A stretch of DNA of 64,000 bases from the NCBI GenBank assembly GCA_964551435.1, contig CAZKBS010000003.1, positions 124,001-188,000 of the forward strand, given 5' to 3'. Made by a program: the position numbers and the translations under genes. Numbering within the stretch: the first letter of the stretch is position 1; each line of letters opens with the position of its first letter. The notes under the pieces were generated by a model. It was not told where the DNA came from. It did no database searches and saw only the letters and a program-made list of their open reading frames with translations. This stretch comes from UBA2020 sp964551435 (GTDB taxonomy: Bacteria; Pseudomonadota; Alphaproteobacteria; Micavibrionales; UBA2020). Shown here piece after piece: positions 35,032 to 43,549 of the stretch.

Positions 35032-35080
35032 TTTTATTTCCTTCCGGTCATTCGACAGCGTCAGCCGCCGTGTTCGTTTT

Positions 35081-35153
35081 GGCAGCTGTTAGCTGCCTTG
35101 TTAGTCTTGGCAGCTGTTAGCTGCCTTGGTCTTTTTGGCAGCTGTTAGCTGCC
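35081..35153. repeat. Three tandem 28-bp units, each with a 7-bp palindromic hairpin
   Basis: GGCAGCTGTTAGCTGCC occurs at 35081-35097, 35109-35125 and 35137-35153, exactly 28 bases apart. Each copy is a perfect 7-bp inverted repeat with a GTT loop. The third copy overlaps the last codons and stop of ctaG, so the array looks like tandem duplication of the ctaG 3' end. It fills the gap before ctaE. Confidence 0.9.
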
Positions 35154-35729
35154 CTGGTCATTGTAATATTTTTCGATCGCGTTCTCCAGCTCCCGCGTGC
35201 CGTGGCGGAAGAAGCTGTAGGACAGCGTGATGGTTTTGACATCGTCCATGTCGCGGTCCTGCAGGATGGCAGGATCGACAAAAAACGTCACGGGCATGTG
35301 TTGCACCTGCCCGGGCGCCAGCGTCTGTTCGCCGAAACAAAAACACTGGGTTTTGTAAAAATACTTGGCCACCTTGAGCGGCGTGACGTTGTAAACCGCC
35401 GTGCCCGTCACAGGCGTATCGGAAAGGTTTTTGGCAACAAACGAAATCAGCCCGTCCTGTCCAACCTTGACGGCGACGCTGCGCAGTTCCGGCTTGAACT
35501 CCCACGGCATGCCCTGCGCGACATCGGTGTTGAAGCGCACGGTAATCTCGCGGTCGTAAATCCTGTCACTGGTATTCATCTCGACCATTTGCGTCGTGCC
35601 GCCCCAGCCGGTAACCTGGCAAATCATGCGGTACAGCGGCACGGAGGCGAAAGACAACCCGATCATGCCGAAAACCACGCCGAGCGTGACCAGCATAACC
35701 TTGGTGTTCTTGCGCTGAAGGTCGGACAT
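35145..35729 (-). CDS. ctaG: Cytochrome c oxidase copper chaperone CtaG/Cox11
   Basis: Delivers copper to the CuB site of subunit I. 194 residues: one N-terminal membrane helix (VMLVTLGVVFGMIGLSFASV), then a periplasmic immunoglobulin-like domain with the copper-binding CFCF motif in QCFCFGEQTLAPGQ and VTFFVDPAIL. The stop codon and preceding Gly-Ser codons lie within the third unit of the hairpin repeat. Starts three bases after the stop of a 42-residue membrane protein. Confidence 0.95.
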   Translation of the reverse strand: MSDLQRKNTKVMLVTLGVVFGMIGLSFASVPLYRMICQVTGWGGTTQMVEMNTSDRIYDREITVRFNTDVAQGMPWEFKPELRSVAVKVGQDGLISFVAKNLSDTPVTGTAVYNVTPLKVAKYFYKTQCFCFGEQTLAPGQVQHMPVTFFVDPAILQDRDMDDVKTITLSYSFFRHGTRELENAIEKYYNDQGS

Positions 35730-35732
35730 GCG

Positions 35733-35861
35733 TCAACCCCCCATCCCGATTTTCATCTTGATGATGCTGACAACAAAAATCACCGCCATGAACGCGATCA
35801 GGGCGAAAAATACGGCGTAATTCTTTTTCTTCTTTTTATCGTGCAGGTCGCTGCGGGGCAT
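35733..35861 (-). CDS. Small single-helix protein in the cytochrome oxidase operon (CoxF-like)
   Basis: 42 codons: MPRSDLHDKKKKKNYAVFFA, then a hydrophobic helix ending KMKIGMGG. ATG 35861 has GGAG seven bases upstream; the TGA is three bases before ctaG and the start is nine bases after the ctaB stop. A basic N-terminus followed by one membrane helix matches the short protein commonly found between ctaB and ctaG in alphaproteobacteria. Likely an assembly factor; function inferred from position. Confidence 0.8.
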   Translation of the reverse strand: MPRSDLHDKKKKKNYAVFFALIAFMAVIFVVSIIKMKIGMGG

Positions 35862-35872
35862 CGGGTTTCTCC

Positions 35873-36808
35873 TTACGCGGCCATGTCCGCCATCATCAGG
35901 GCGAACAGGGCGAACAGATAGACGATGGAATAGCCGAACATCGCGCGCGCGTTTTTGTAATCGGTATCGCGCGATACGCGCAGCGCGGCGGCGATGAAAA
36001 TGCCGTGCAGCACCGTTGCCCCCGCCGCATAGGCCATGCCGCAGGCGCCCATCAGATACGGCGCCGCCACAAAGGGCGTCAGCAGCAGCGTGTAGAACAG
36101 CATTTGCAGGCGCGTGGATTTTTCACCCGCGACAACCGGCATCATCGGCACGCCCGCGCGCTTGTAATCGTCATTGCGGAACAGCGCCAGCGCCCAGAAA
36201 TGCGGCGGCGTCCACAGGAAAATAATCATAAACAGCGCCACCGACAGCAGCGAGACATCGCCCGTCGCCGCAGCCCAGCCGATCATCGGCGGGAAAGCGC
36301 CTGCGGCACCGCCAATCACGATATTTTGCGGCGTGCGGCGTTTCAGCCAGACGGTATAGATAATGACATAGAAAAACGACGCAAAGGCCAGCCAGAACGC
36401 CGCCGCCCAGTTGAGTGCCACGCCCATCAGCCCGACCGACAAAACCGTCAGCACAACGCCGAAGGCCAGCGCCTCCGCCGGTTCGACCTTGCCCATCGGC
36501 AGGGGGCGTCCGCGCGTGCGCGTCATGATGGCGTCGATGTCGCGTTCGTACCACATGTTGATGGCACCCGCCGCGCCTGCCCCGACCGCGATGCAGAACA
36601 CCGCCACCAGCGCGAGGAACGGATGCAAATCACCCTGTGCAAAACCGATATACCCCGGCGCCAGCACCAGCCCCGCAATGCCGGAGAACACGACCAGCGT
36701 CATGACCCGCGGCTTGAGCAGCGCGATGAAATCGCCAATACGCGCGTCCGCCGCCGGCAGGACGCCGGCGGCAGGGAAAAGCGCGTCTTGGGATGCCGGA
36801 GAGGTCAT
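35873..36808 (-). CDS. ctaB: Protoheme IX farnesyltransferase (heme O synthase)
   Basis: Attaches a farnesyl chain to heme b, producing heme o, the precursor of heme a. UbiA-family protein of 311 residues with about eight helices. First Asp-rich motif in INMWYERDIDAIMTRTRGRP (NxxxDxxxD), second region around YTVWLKRRTPQNIVIGGAAG. Start overlaps the ctaD stop by one base (TAATG). Confidence 0.96.
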   Translation of the reverse strand: MTSPASQDALFPAAGVLPAADARIGDFIALLKPRVMTLVVFSGIAGLVLAPGYIGFAQGDLHPFLALVAVFCIAVGAGAAGAINMWYERDIDAIMTRTRGRPLPMGKVEPAEALAFGVVLTVLSVGLMGVALNWAAAFWLAFASFFYVIIYTVWLKRRTPQNIVIGGAAGAFPPMIGWAAATGDVSLLSVALFMIIFLWTPPHFWALALFRNDDYKRAGVPMMPVVAGEKSTRLQMLFYTLLLTPFVAAPYLMGACGMAYAAGATVLHGIFIAAALRVSRDTDYKNARAMFGYSIVYLFALFALMMADMAA

Positions 36809-38427
36809 TACTTGACCACCGGCTGGATGTCAAACTGGTGGAACGGCGGCGGCGAAGACACATGCCATTCCAGCGTATCCGCACCTTCGCCCCAATAGTT
36901 GGCAGGGACTTTCTTGCCCGCAACCAGCGTATAGATCGCGACGAACACAAAGAAAATCGTCGAGCCGAAGGAAATATACGCGCCATAGGACGAAATCATG
37001 TTCCAGCCGTGCATCGCATCCGCATAGTCAGGGATACGGCGCGGCATGCCTTGCAGGCCGAGGAAGTGCTGCGGGAAGAAAATCATGTTCACGCCGATGA
37101 AAGTCGTGAAGAAATGCAGCTTGCCCGCCCATTCCGGATACTGACGGCCCGACATTTTGCCGATCCAGTAGTACCAGCCGGCAAAAATCGCGAAGACCGC
37201 GCCCAGCGACAGAACATAGTGGAAATGCGCCACGACGTAATAGGTATCGTGCAGCGCGATATCCATGCCCGCGTTCGCCAGCACCACGCCCGTCACACCG
37301 CCAAGGGTGAACAGGAAGATGAAGCCGATCGCCCACAGCATCGGGGTTTTGAAAGAAATCGAACCGCCCCACATCGTCGCAATCCACGAGAAAATTTTAA
37401 TCCCCGTCGGCACCGCGATGATCAGCGTGGCCGCGGTGAAGTACGCACGGGTGTTGACGCTCATGCCCACCGTATACATATGGTGCGCCCAGACGACGAA
37501 ACCGACGAAGCCGATCGCCACCATCGCGTAGGCCATGCCCAGATAACCGAAAATCGGCTTTTTGGAAAAGGTCGAGACGATATGGCTGATGATGCCAAAC
37601 GCCGGCAAAATCATGATGTACACTTCGGGGTGACCGAAGAACCAGAACAGGTGCTGGAACAGGATCGGGTCGCCGCCGCCTTCAGGACGGAAGAAGTTGG
37701 TGCCGAAGTTACGGTCGGTCAGCAGCATGGTGATGCCGCCGCCCAGAACCGGCACAGCCAGAACCAGCAGAAAGGCCGTGACCAGCATACCCCAGACGAA
37801 CAGCGGCATTTTGTGCAGCGTCATGCCGGGGGCGCGCATGTTGAAAATGGTCGTAATAAAGTTGGCCGCGCCCAGAATGGACGACGCGCCCGCAAGGTGC
37901 AGCGCGAAAATCGCCATATCGACCGACATGCCGTCATGGCCGACTTTGTCGGACAGCGGCGGATAGATCGTCCAGCCCGTGCCCGCACCGGTACCGACAA
38001 AAGCGGAACCGAGCAGCAGGAAGAACGCCGGCACCAGAAGCCAGAACGAAATATTGTTCAGACGCGGGAACGCCATATCAGGCGCGCCGATCATCAGCGG
38101 CAGGAACCAGTTGCCGAAACCGCCGATCAGCGCGGGCATGACCACGAAGAAGACCATGATCAGGCCGTGCGCCGTAATCAGCACGTTCCACATCTGGCCG
38201 TCTTGCAGGTATTGCATGCCGGGGTCTTGCAGTTCCATACGCATGATGACGGAAAACGCGCCGCCGATCAGGCCCGCGATGACCGAGAAAATCAGGTACA
38301 GCGTGCCGATGTCCTTGTGGTTGGTCGAGCAGAACCAGCGGGTAAAGAACCCGGGCGTGTGATCGTGATGATCGTCGTGCCCGTGGGCGTCGCCGTGTCC
38401 GTGTGCTGCTGCTTTGGAGCCTGCCAT
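36808..38427 (-). CDS. ctaD: Cytochrome c oxidase subunit I
   Basis: Catalytic subunit of the aa3-type oxidase: reduces O2 at the heme a3-CuB centre and pumps protons. 539 residues, twelve helices. Heme and copper ligands lie in ITAHGLIMVFFVVMPALIG, FGHPEVYIMILPAFGIISH (His-Tyr crosslink), VVWAHHMYTVGM and LHDTYYVVAHFHYVLSLGA; GFGNWFLPLMIGAPDMAFPR marks the D-channel region. The cytoplasmic N-terminus is His-rich (HGHGDAHGHDDHHDH), as in some relatives. Followed by ctaB, preceded by ctaC. Confidence 0.97.
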   Translation of the reverse strand: MAGSKAAAHGHGDAHGHDDHHDHTPGFFTRWFCSTNHKDIGTLYLIFSVIAGLIGGAFSVIMRMELQDPGMQYLQDGQMWNVLITAHGLIMVFFVVMPALIGGFGNWFLPLMIGAPDMAFPRLNNISFWLLVPAFFLLLGSAFVGTGAGTGWTIYPPLSDKVGHDGMSVDMAIFALHLAGASSILGAANFITTIFNMRAPGMTLHKMPLFVWGMLVTAFLLVLAVPVLGGGITMLLTDRNFGTNFFRPEGGGDPILFQHLFWFFGHPEVYIMILPAFGIISHIVSTFSKKPIFGYLGMAYAMVAIGFVGFVVWAHHMYTVGMSVNTRAYFTAATLIIAVPTGIKIFSWIATMWGGSISFKTPMLWAIGFIFLFTLGGVTGVVLANAGMDIALHDTYYVVAHFHYVLSLGAVFAIFAGWYYWIGKMSGRQYPEWAGKLHFFTTFIGVNMIFFPQHFLGLQGMPRRIPDYADAMHGWNMISSYGAYISFGSTIFFVFVAIYTLVAGKKVPANYWGEGADTLEWHVSSPPPFHQFDIQPVVK

Positions 38428-38484
38428 TTTATTTCTCCCGTATGAGGATTCTTCTTATTCTTGACTTGTGTTGACTGGTGACGA

Positions 38485-39447
38485 TTACTGCTGCGCTTCG
38501 CCTGCGGCGGCTTCAGCGGCGCCTTCGCCTGCGGTCTCGGCCTCAGACGTTGCGGCATCTGCCTTCACTTCGGCGGCCTGCGCGGTACCTGCTTCGGCTT
38601 CGGCGGTTTTTTCGGGCATCTTGCCGCCTTGTGCGACAACCCATTTCGCGAAGGCTTCTTTGGAAACCGCGCGGATTTCAATCGGCATGAAGCCATGGTT
38701 GATGCCGCAGATTTCAGAGCACTGGCCGAAATACGTGCCTTCTTTTTCAATGCGCGTCCAGGTTTCGTTGGTACGTCCGGGCACGGCGTCCATCTTCACA
38801 CCCAGCGCCGGAATGGCCCAGGAGTGGATGACGTCGTTCGCGGTGACGAGGATGCGGATATTGGTATCCACCGGCAGCACAACCGGATTGTCCGTCGACA
38901 GCAGACGCACCTGACCGGGTTTCAGATCTTTTTCCGGCACCAGATAGGAAGAGAATTCGATATCGCCGTGATCGGGATACTGATACCCCCAATACCACTG
39001 ATACCCCTTCACGTTCAGGGTCATTTCGGCGTCTGATGTTTTGTCCGCTTTATAAAGAAGCTTCATCGACGGCACGACGATGATGACAAGGATGATTACC
39101 GGCACCAGCGTCCAGACAACTTCGAGCATCGTGTTGTGCGTGGTCTTGGACGGTTTGGGGTTGGCTTTGGCGTTGAAGCGGATCATCACGAACAGCAACA
39201 GCAGCAGGACGAAAACAGTGATGACGGTGATGACCGGCAGCAGCAGGTGGTCGTGGAACCAGACCATGTCATGTTTCACCGGCGATGCGGACGGCTGGAA
39301 GCTGAGGCCCCACTCTTTCGGCGCGCCGATCACCGGCGCATCCGGCGTTTCCGCGGCGGCCGGCAGGCTATAGACCAGCATGGCGGCCCAGGCGGCAATC
39401 GCGTGCAGGCGGCGGGTGAAAAAAGAAAACAGTCGATGGGTCGTCAT
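38485..39447 (-). CDS. ctaC: Cytochrome c oxidase subunit II
   Basis: Holds the CuA centre that accepts electrons from cytochrome c. 320 residues: signal peptide (AIAAWAAMLVYSLPAAAE), two membrane helices (LLPVITVITVFVLLLLLFV; VWTLVPVIILVIIVVPSM), aromatic WYWGYQYPDHGD and the CuA loop FGQCSEICGINHGFMPIE. Frame is open to 39546; I chose ATG 39447, which gives a standard signal peptide. An Ala/Glu-rich tail of about 45 residues (AEAEAGTAQAAEVKADAATS) extends past the family end. First gene of the cta operon. Confidence 0.95.
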   Translation of the reverse strand: MTTHRLFSFFTRRLHAIAAWAAMLVYSLPAAAETPDAPVIGAPKEWGLSFQPSASPVKHDMVWFHDHLLLPVITVITVFVLLLLLFVMIRFNAKANPKPSKTTHNTMLEVVWTLVPVIILVIIVVPSMKLLYKADKTSDAEMTLNVKGYQWYWGYQYPDHGDIEFSSYLVPEKDLKPGQVRLLSTDNPVVLPVDTNIRILVTANDVIHSWAIPALGVKMDAVPGRTNETWTRIEKEGTYFGQCSEICGINHGFMPIEIRAVSKEAFAKWVVAQGGKMPEKTAEAEAGTAQAAEVKADAATSEAETAGEGAAEAAAGEAQQ

Positions 39448-39536
39448 GATACCTGTTCCGTTGTGGGACATGCGAAAGGAATATAAACGCGCACAGCCGG
39501 GACTCGCGGTTTTGAGTCTGGCGCGCGGTTTTTGAT

Positions 39537-39565
39537 GATATAGCACTTAAAAACAGGAAATTGAA
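39537..39565 (-). promoter_or_regulatory. Possible promoter of the cta operon
   Basis: Minus strand: TTCAAT, 17-base spacer, TATATC, about 90 bases before the ctaC start. The -35 element is a weak match. The rest of the gap 39448-39658 shows only a short TCCCG/CGGGA hairpin near 39587-39601. Confidence 0.35.
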
Positions 39566-39658
39566 GCGGCGATCAAGAAAATTTCATTCCCGTAAATCGG
39601 GAAGCATCGCTTATTTATGAAGGGGTTATGCCGCCATGCGGCAAGACGGGCCTGCGGC

Positions 39659-39931
39659 TCAGTGTTTGCCGCGCGCCGCCTCCAGCTTGTGCAGACGGGC
39701 GGAAATATCCTCCAGCTCGCGGTCGAGGGCCCGTACGGCCTTGTAATCCATCGGATTGGCCATCAAAAGCCGTCCGCGTTCGTGCTGGACTTCGCGTTTA
39801 TAGCTGCGCAGGGCTTCACGGCAAAACCGCTCAACCTCGCTTTCGATAAAACGGTCAAAAACACGGTCCAGACCCATGGCCGCGATAAAATGGGTGGAGA
39901 CCTTTTGCAAGGCGGCGCGGTTCAAAAACAT
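39659..39931 (-). CDS. Hypothetical 90-residue helical protein
   Basis: I do not recognise this protein. It is predicted all-helical and charged: FIAAMGLDRVFDRFIESEVE, then FCREALRSYKREVQHERGRL, and a coiled-coil-like end YKAVRALDRELEDISARLHK. No membrane segment or signal. It lies between ctaC and engB on the same strand, 151 bases after engB, with a 14-bp palindrome in that gap. Codon pattern is like its neighbours and no longer frame competes, so I regard it as a likely real gene. Confidence 0.65.
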   Translation of the reverse strand: MFLNRAALQKVSTHFIAAMGLDRVFDRFIESEVERFCREALRSYKREVQHERGRLLMANPMDYKAVRALDRELEDISARLHKLEAARGKH

Positions 39932-40041
39932 GCGGATACCCCGTCTGTTGCCATCAAAAACAATGATTTTTTAAGTTATGGCAAAAGTTTAGCAGTCCGC
40001 CCCCGTCCGTCAAACGCTTCCGGAAAAAGGCATACCTATCA

Positions 40042-40055
40042 GGTATTTAAATACC
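40042..40055. repeat. 14-bp perfect palindrome between engB and the 90-residue gene
   Basis: GGTATTTAAATACC at 40042-40055 is a perfect palindrome in the 151-base gap 39932-40082, a possible operator for the downstream minus-strand gene. No T-run follows, so it is not a standard terminator. Confidence 0.5.
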
Positions 40056-40082
40056 GCGCAGGGGTGGATAGGCACAGGGGAA

Positions 40083-40739
40083 TCAGGCCTGCAGGAGGAT
40101 GGCCCGCAGTTCGGGGATCCCGAAGCCCTTTTCGGCGCTGGTCACATAAACGCGCGGGAAAGATGTCTTGCGCGTGCGCATGACGTCTTCAACGCTGGCC
40201 TTCACCGCCTCCAGCTCGCTTTTCTTGACCTTGTCAGCCTTGGTGAGGACGGCGATATAGGGCACCGCCGCGCCGTCGATAATATCAAACGCCTTGTAAT
40301 CCGCGGCCAGCACGCCATGGCGCGCGTCAATCAGCACGAACAGGCGTTTCAGGTTGGCGCGGGTTTTCAGGTAATGGCTGACCATCGTATTCCACGCATG
40401 CACTTTGGAGCGCGTGGCCTTCGCATAGCCATAGCCCGGCAGGTCGGCCAGTTGCAGCTGGCCGTCGAGGTCGAAAAAGTTGATCTGCTGCGTGCGGCCC
40501 GGCGTGTTGGACGCACGCGCGAGGCTTTTGCGTCCCGTCAGCGCGTTGATGAGACTCGACTTGCCAACGTTGGAGCGTCCGGCGAAGGCAACCTCCGGCA
40601 CATGCGACAGCGGAATGCGCAATGCGTTGTCCGCCCCCGCGACAAAGCGGCATTCACGGCGGAAAATTTTTTCCGCCGCTTTCAGGGTTTCGGCGTCGAG
40701 GACAAAACCGTCTTCGCTGCCTTCATGCCCAGACGTCAT
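40083..40739 (-). CDS. engB: Ribosome-biogenesis GTPase EngB (YihA/YsxC)
   Basis: GTPase needed for large-subunit assembly and often for division. 218 residues with all G motifs: G1 GRSNVGKSSLINALTG, G2 around NTPGRTQQINFF, G3 DLPGYGYAKA, G4 TKADK, G5 TSAEKGFG. Start overlaps the yidC stop (ATGA), closing the rpmH-rnpA-yidD-yidC-engB operon. Confidence 0.95.
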   Translation of the reverse strand: MTSGHEGSEDGFVLDAETLKAAEKIFRRECRFVAGADNALRIPLSHVPEVAFAGRSNVGKSSLINALTGRKSLARASNTPGRTQQINFFDLDGQLQLADLPGYGYAKATRSKVHAWNTMVSHYLKTRANLKRLFVLIDARHGVLAADYKAFDIIDGAAVPYIAVLTKADKVKKSELEAVKASVEDVMRTRKTSFPRVYVTSAEKGFGIPELRAILLQA

Positions 40740-42571
40740 GCCTTGTCCTTCTTGCTGTGCTTTTTGCCCTTGGCGTTTTCTTCACCCTCGGCCGGCGTTG
40801 CCGCGCGCTTTTTCTTGCGGGCGCTGTGGCCGCGCAGCAGGGACGTATCTTCCTGTCCCACGGTTTTGAGGATGTAGTACTGCTGCAGGATGCTGAGCAC
40901 GTTCGACCATGTCCAGTAAATCACCAGACCTGCGGCGAAATGCGCCAAGAGCACACTGATGACATAAGGGAACCATGCCTGCAGTTTTTCCTGCATCGGG
41001 TCGGTCATCGGCGGGCTTATACGTTTCAGCTGGATCATCGTCAGCAGGAACAGGATGGGCCATGCGCCGAAATACAGCGGCGCCGGCGGATCCCACGGGA
41101 TGAGGCCGAACAGGTTGAAGATGTTCGTCGGATCGGGCGCGGACATGTCCTTGATCCAGCCCCAGAACGGCGCATGGCGCAGTTCGACCGAAATCAGAAT
41201 GACCTTGTAGAGCGAGAACATGATCGGAATTTGCAAAAGCATCGGCCAGCAGCCGCTGAAGGGGTTCACGTCCTCTTTTTTATAGAGTTCCATGAAAGCC
41301 ATCTGCATGCCGGCTTTATCGTTTTTGTATTCTTCCTGAATTTCCTTCATGCGCGGCGCGACCAGACGCATTTTCGCCATGGAGCGGAACGCCTTGTTGT
41401 TCAGCGGGAACAGGAAGGTACGCACCACGACCGTCAGCAGCAGAATGGCCATGGCCACGCTGCCCGTCCAGTTCGACAGGTAATGGAACAACAGGAACAG
41501 CGGCTTGGTCAGAAGATGCCACATGCCGAAGTCGATGCCGTATTCAAGATTTTTAAAGTTATAAATCTTTTCGTAGCTGCGGATCAGCGGCTGTTCTTTC
41601 ACACCGGCGTAAACATAGCTGGTGACTTCCGCCGCTTCGCCGGGGGCGAGGCGTTTGGTTTCACCGACGATATCGGTCTGATAAACGAAACGGCCGCCTG
41701 CGGGCGTCGCCATCATGCGGGCGTTGAAACGCGTATCAGGTGTCGGCAGCAGCGATACCATCCAGTATTTGTCGGTAATACCCAGCCAGCCGGAGGTGTT
41801 TTCGTATTCGATCTTCTCGCCTTTTTCGAGTTTCTTGTACTGCGGCTCAATGCCTTCCTTGCCCAGGAAGCCGACGGGGCCTTCGTGCAGCACGAAAAAG
41901 CCGCTGAAATCCACCGGCTTGCCGCGGCGCGCGACCATTTCATAGGCATTGAGATCCAGCGTTTCGCCGGTTTTGTTGGTCACGGTCTGCGTGACCGTGA
42001 ACAGGAAGTTTTCATCAAGGCGGATGCTGCGGTGGAAGGTCAGCCCCGCGCCGTTATCCCACTCGAGCACAACGGCTTTGCCGCCGCCCACAATCTCGCG
42101 CGGGCTGTCTTTGGCCAGCGTCCAGACGGTATCGGCGCCAGGCAGGGTCACGCCGCTGCGGCCCGCCAGCCAGCCATGTTCGACATAGAAAGAACCCTGC
42201 GCCCCCGCAGGCGTCAGCAGTTCGACATGTTCCTGATGATCAAGCTGCTTGAAATGTTCTTCGAGTTTCAGATCGTCAAGCCGCGCGCCCTTGAGCGCGA
42301 GGCTGCCCGACACACGCGCGCCGCGAATGGCAATACGCGCGCCGCTTTCGGCAATGACTTCGGCGCGGGGGCGCTCTGCGTTATCGGCCTGAGTGACCTC
42401 GGCCTTGCGCTCCGCTTCGATGCGCAGGGATTTTTCGGCAACCGCGCGGCGCTCTTCCATTTTCGGCTTTTCGACCAGGAAATAGAAGCCAAGGAAAATG
42501 CCGAGCGAAATCACAACGGCCACCATCAGCCGGGCGCGGTCGTCTGCCTCATGCGGATCATATTTTTTCAT
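40736..42571 (-). CDS. yidC: Membrane protein insertase YidC
   Basis: Inserts and folds inner-membrane proteins with or without SecYEG. 611 residues: first helix near 14-32 (RLMVAVVISLGIFLGFYFLV), a large periplasmic beta-sandwich domain (about 60-355) and the conserved five-helix insertase core at the C-terminus (AMAILLLTVVVRTFLFPLNN containing the hydrophilic-groove Arg, MLLQIPIMFSLYKVILISVE, YVISVLLAHFAAGLVIYWTW). The tail is Lys/Arg-rich (KGKKHSKKDKA), suited to ribosome binding. Overlaps both neighbours by ATGA. Confidence 0.96.
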   Translation of the reverse strand: MKKYDPHEADDRARLMVAVVISLGIFLGFYFLVEKPKMEERRAVAEKSLRIEAERKAEVTQADNAERPRAEVIAESGARIAIRGARVSGSLALKGARLDDLKLEEHFKQLDHQEHVELLTPAGAQGSFYVEHGWLAGRSGVTLPGADTVWTLAKDSPREIVGGGKAVVLEWDNGAGLTFHRSIRLDENFLFTVTQTVTNKTGETLDLNAYEMVARRGKPVDFSGFFVLHEGPVGFLGKEGIEPQYKKLEKGEKIEYENTSGWLGITDKYWMVSLLPTPDTRFNARMMATPAGGRFVYQTDIVGETKRLAPGEAAEVTSYVYAGVKEQPLIRSYEKIYNFKNLEYGIDFGMWHLLTKPLFLLFHYLSNWTGSVAMAILLLTVVVRTFLFPLNNKAFRSMAKMRLVAPRMKEIQEEYKNDKAGMQMAFMELYKKEDVNPFSGCWPMLLQIPIMFSLYKVILISVELRHAPFWGWIKDMSAPDPTNIFNLFGLIPWDPPAPLYFGAWPILFLLTMIQLKRISPPMTDPMQEKLQAWFPYVISVLLAHFAAGLVIYWTWSNVLSILQQYYILKTVGQEDTSLLRGHSARKKKRAATPAEGEENAKGKKHSKKDKA

Positions 42572-42951
42572 GGCGTGTTGTCCTGTTCTGCTTGTTCGGT
42601 TTGTTGTTTTTGCCGGATAGGCGAAGCGGCGGCGGTATCGGCGCCGGATGAAGCTTGGGCCGCATGTGTATCACAGTTGCAGCAGTTTTCAGAGTAAAAC
42701 TTGCCCCCCGCCCGCAGAGTTTCCGGCAGGGTTTCGGGCACCGGGTCATAGCCGCCCGGATTCCACGGATGGCAGCGCATAATCCGCCGCAGCCCCAGCC
42801 AGCCGCCGCGCAGCGCCCCGTGCAGCCGTATCGCATCCGCCGCATAATAAGAGCAGCTGGGATAAAACCGGCACTGTTTTCCCATAAACGTCGAGAGCGT
42901 AAATTGATACACGCGAATAAAGACGAGCATGATTTTGGCGGCAATACTCAT
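42568..42951 (-). CDS. yidD: Membrane protein insertion efficiency factor YidD
   Basis: Small membrane-associated protein that aids YidC. 127 residues; conserved core GKQCRFYPSCSYYAADAIRLHG, GLRRIMRCHPWNPGGYDPVP with its cysteines. The C-terminal 40 residues (ENCCNCDTHAAQASSGADTA...) are not part of the conserved domain and vary in the family. Overlaps rnpA upstream and yidC downstream. Confidence 0.93.
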   Translation of the reverse strand: MSIAAKIMLVFIRVYQFTLSTFMGKQCRFYPSCSYYAADAIRLHGALRGGWLGLRRIMRCHPWNPGGYDPVPETLPETLRAGGKFYSENCCNCDTHAAQASSGADTAAASPIRQKQQTEQAEQDNTP

Positions 42952-43319
42952 GACGCCGCCGTGCCGGCCTCCACCGCCGCCGCCGTGATGCCAAGGGATT
43001 TAAGCGCCCAGTGGAAATCCTTTTGCAGCTTGGCAAAATCGATATCGGCCGCCGCCGTGCGGGCAATCAGCACGACGTCGATATCACCGGGATTGTTTTG
43101 CTGAAGATAAAGCCTGACCGTTTCGCGCAGTCGGCGTTTGGCGCGGTTGCGCACAACGGCATGACCGACCTTGCGGCTGACCGTAAGGCCAAGCCGAAAG
43201 CCGGTGCCATCGTTTCTGGATATTTGCATGATAAAAGCGGGCGTCACCCACTTTTGCCCCGTCTGCGCGATGCGGCGAAAGTCATGCGACGTTTTCAGTG
43301 TCGGCACGCCCGCGCACAT
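42948..43319 (-). CDS. rnpA: Ribonuclease P protein component
   Basis: Protein subunit of RNase P, which trims tRNA 5' ends. 123 residues with the RNR motif region TVSRKVGHAVVRNRAKRRLR that is diagnostic for RnpA. The ATG at 43319 follows AGGGAA; an in-frame GTG four codons later (VPTLKTSHDF) is another plausible start. Downstream of rpmH by 18 bases and overlapping yidD. Confidence 0.93.
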   Translation of the reverse strand: MCAGVPTLKTSHDFRRIAQTGQKWVTPAFIMQISRNDGTGFRLGLTVSRKVGHAVVRNRAKRRLRETVRLYLQQNNPGDIDVVLIARTAAADIDFAKLQKDFHWALKSLGITAAAVEAGTAAS

Positions 43320-43337
43320 GACAGGGGTGTTCCCTGT

Positions 43338-43472
43338 TTAGGCAGACAGACGCTTGCGGCCTTTGGCGCGACGTGCAGCCAGAACTTTTTGGCCGTTACG
43401 GGTTGCCATGCGCGTACGGAAACCGTGGCGGCGCTTGCGAACCAGCTTGCTGGGTTGATAGGTACGTTTCAC
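43338..43472 (-). CDS. rpmH: 50S ribosomal protein bL34
   Basis: 44 residues, KRTYQPSKLVRKRRHGFRTR then MATRNGQKVLAARRAKGRKR, the near-invariant bL34 sequence. The start codon is GTG (43472) with GGAG seven bases upstream, in place of the usual ATG. It opens the rpmH-rnpA-yidD-yidC-engB operon, and a consensus promoter lies 49-77 bases upstream. Confidence 0.95.
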   Translation of the reverse strand: MKRTYQPSKLVRKRRHGFRTRMATRNGQKVLAARRAKGRKRLSA

Positions 43473-43520
43473 AATAAGTCTCCATTCCGGATAGTAGAAT
43501 CTGAATATTCAAGCCATAGG

Positions 43521-43549
43521 TGTATAGGTGCCAGCCCCCGCACTGTCAA
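43521..43549 (-). promoter_or_regulatory. Consensus sigma-70-type promoter of the rpmH operon
   Basis: Minus strand: TTGACA (43544-43549), 17-base spacer, TATACA (43521-43526); the -35 is perfect. The gap 43473-43805 (333 bases) holds this promoter. Its right part has only a weak plus-strand candidate for the tRNA (TTGACG at 43678, GATAAG at 43701) and no gene or stable repeat that I can see. Confidence 0.8.

Noticed and set aside
35081..35153. Possible CRISPR array
   Set aside because: Units are 28 bases with only three copies, 11-base nearly identical spacers and no cas genes; it is a tandem duplication within an operon.
36793..38445. 550-codon plus-strand frame opposite ctaD
   Set aside because: Shadow of cytochrome oxidase subunit I, which is unmistakable on the minus strand.
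40622..42697. 691-codon plus-strand frame opposite yidC
   Set aside because: Antisense shadow of yidC; no family features.
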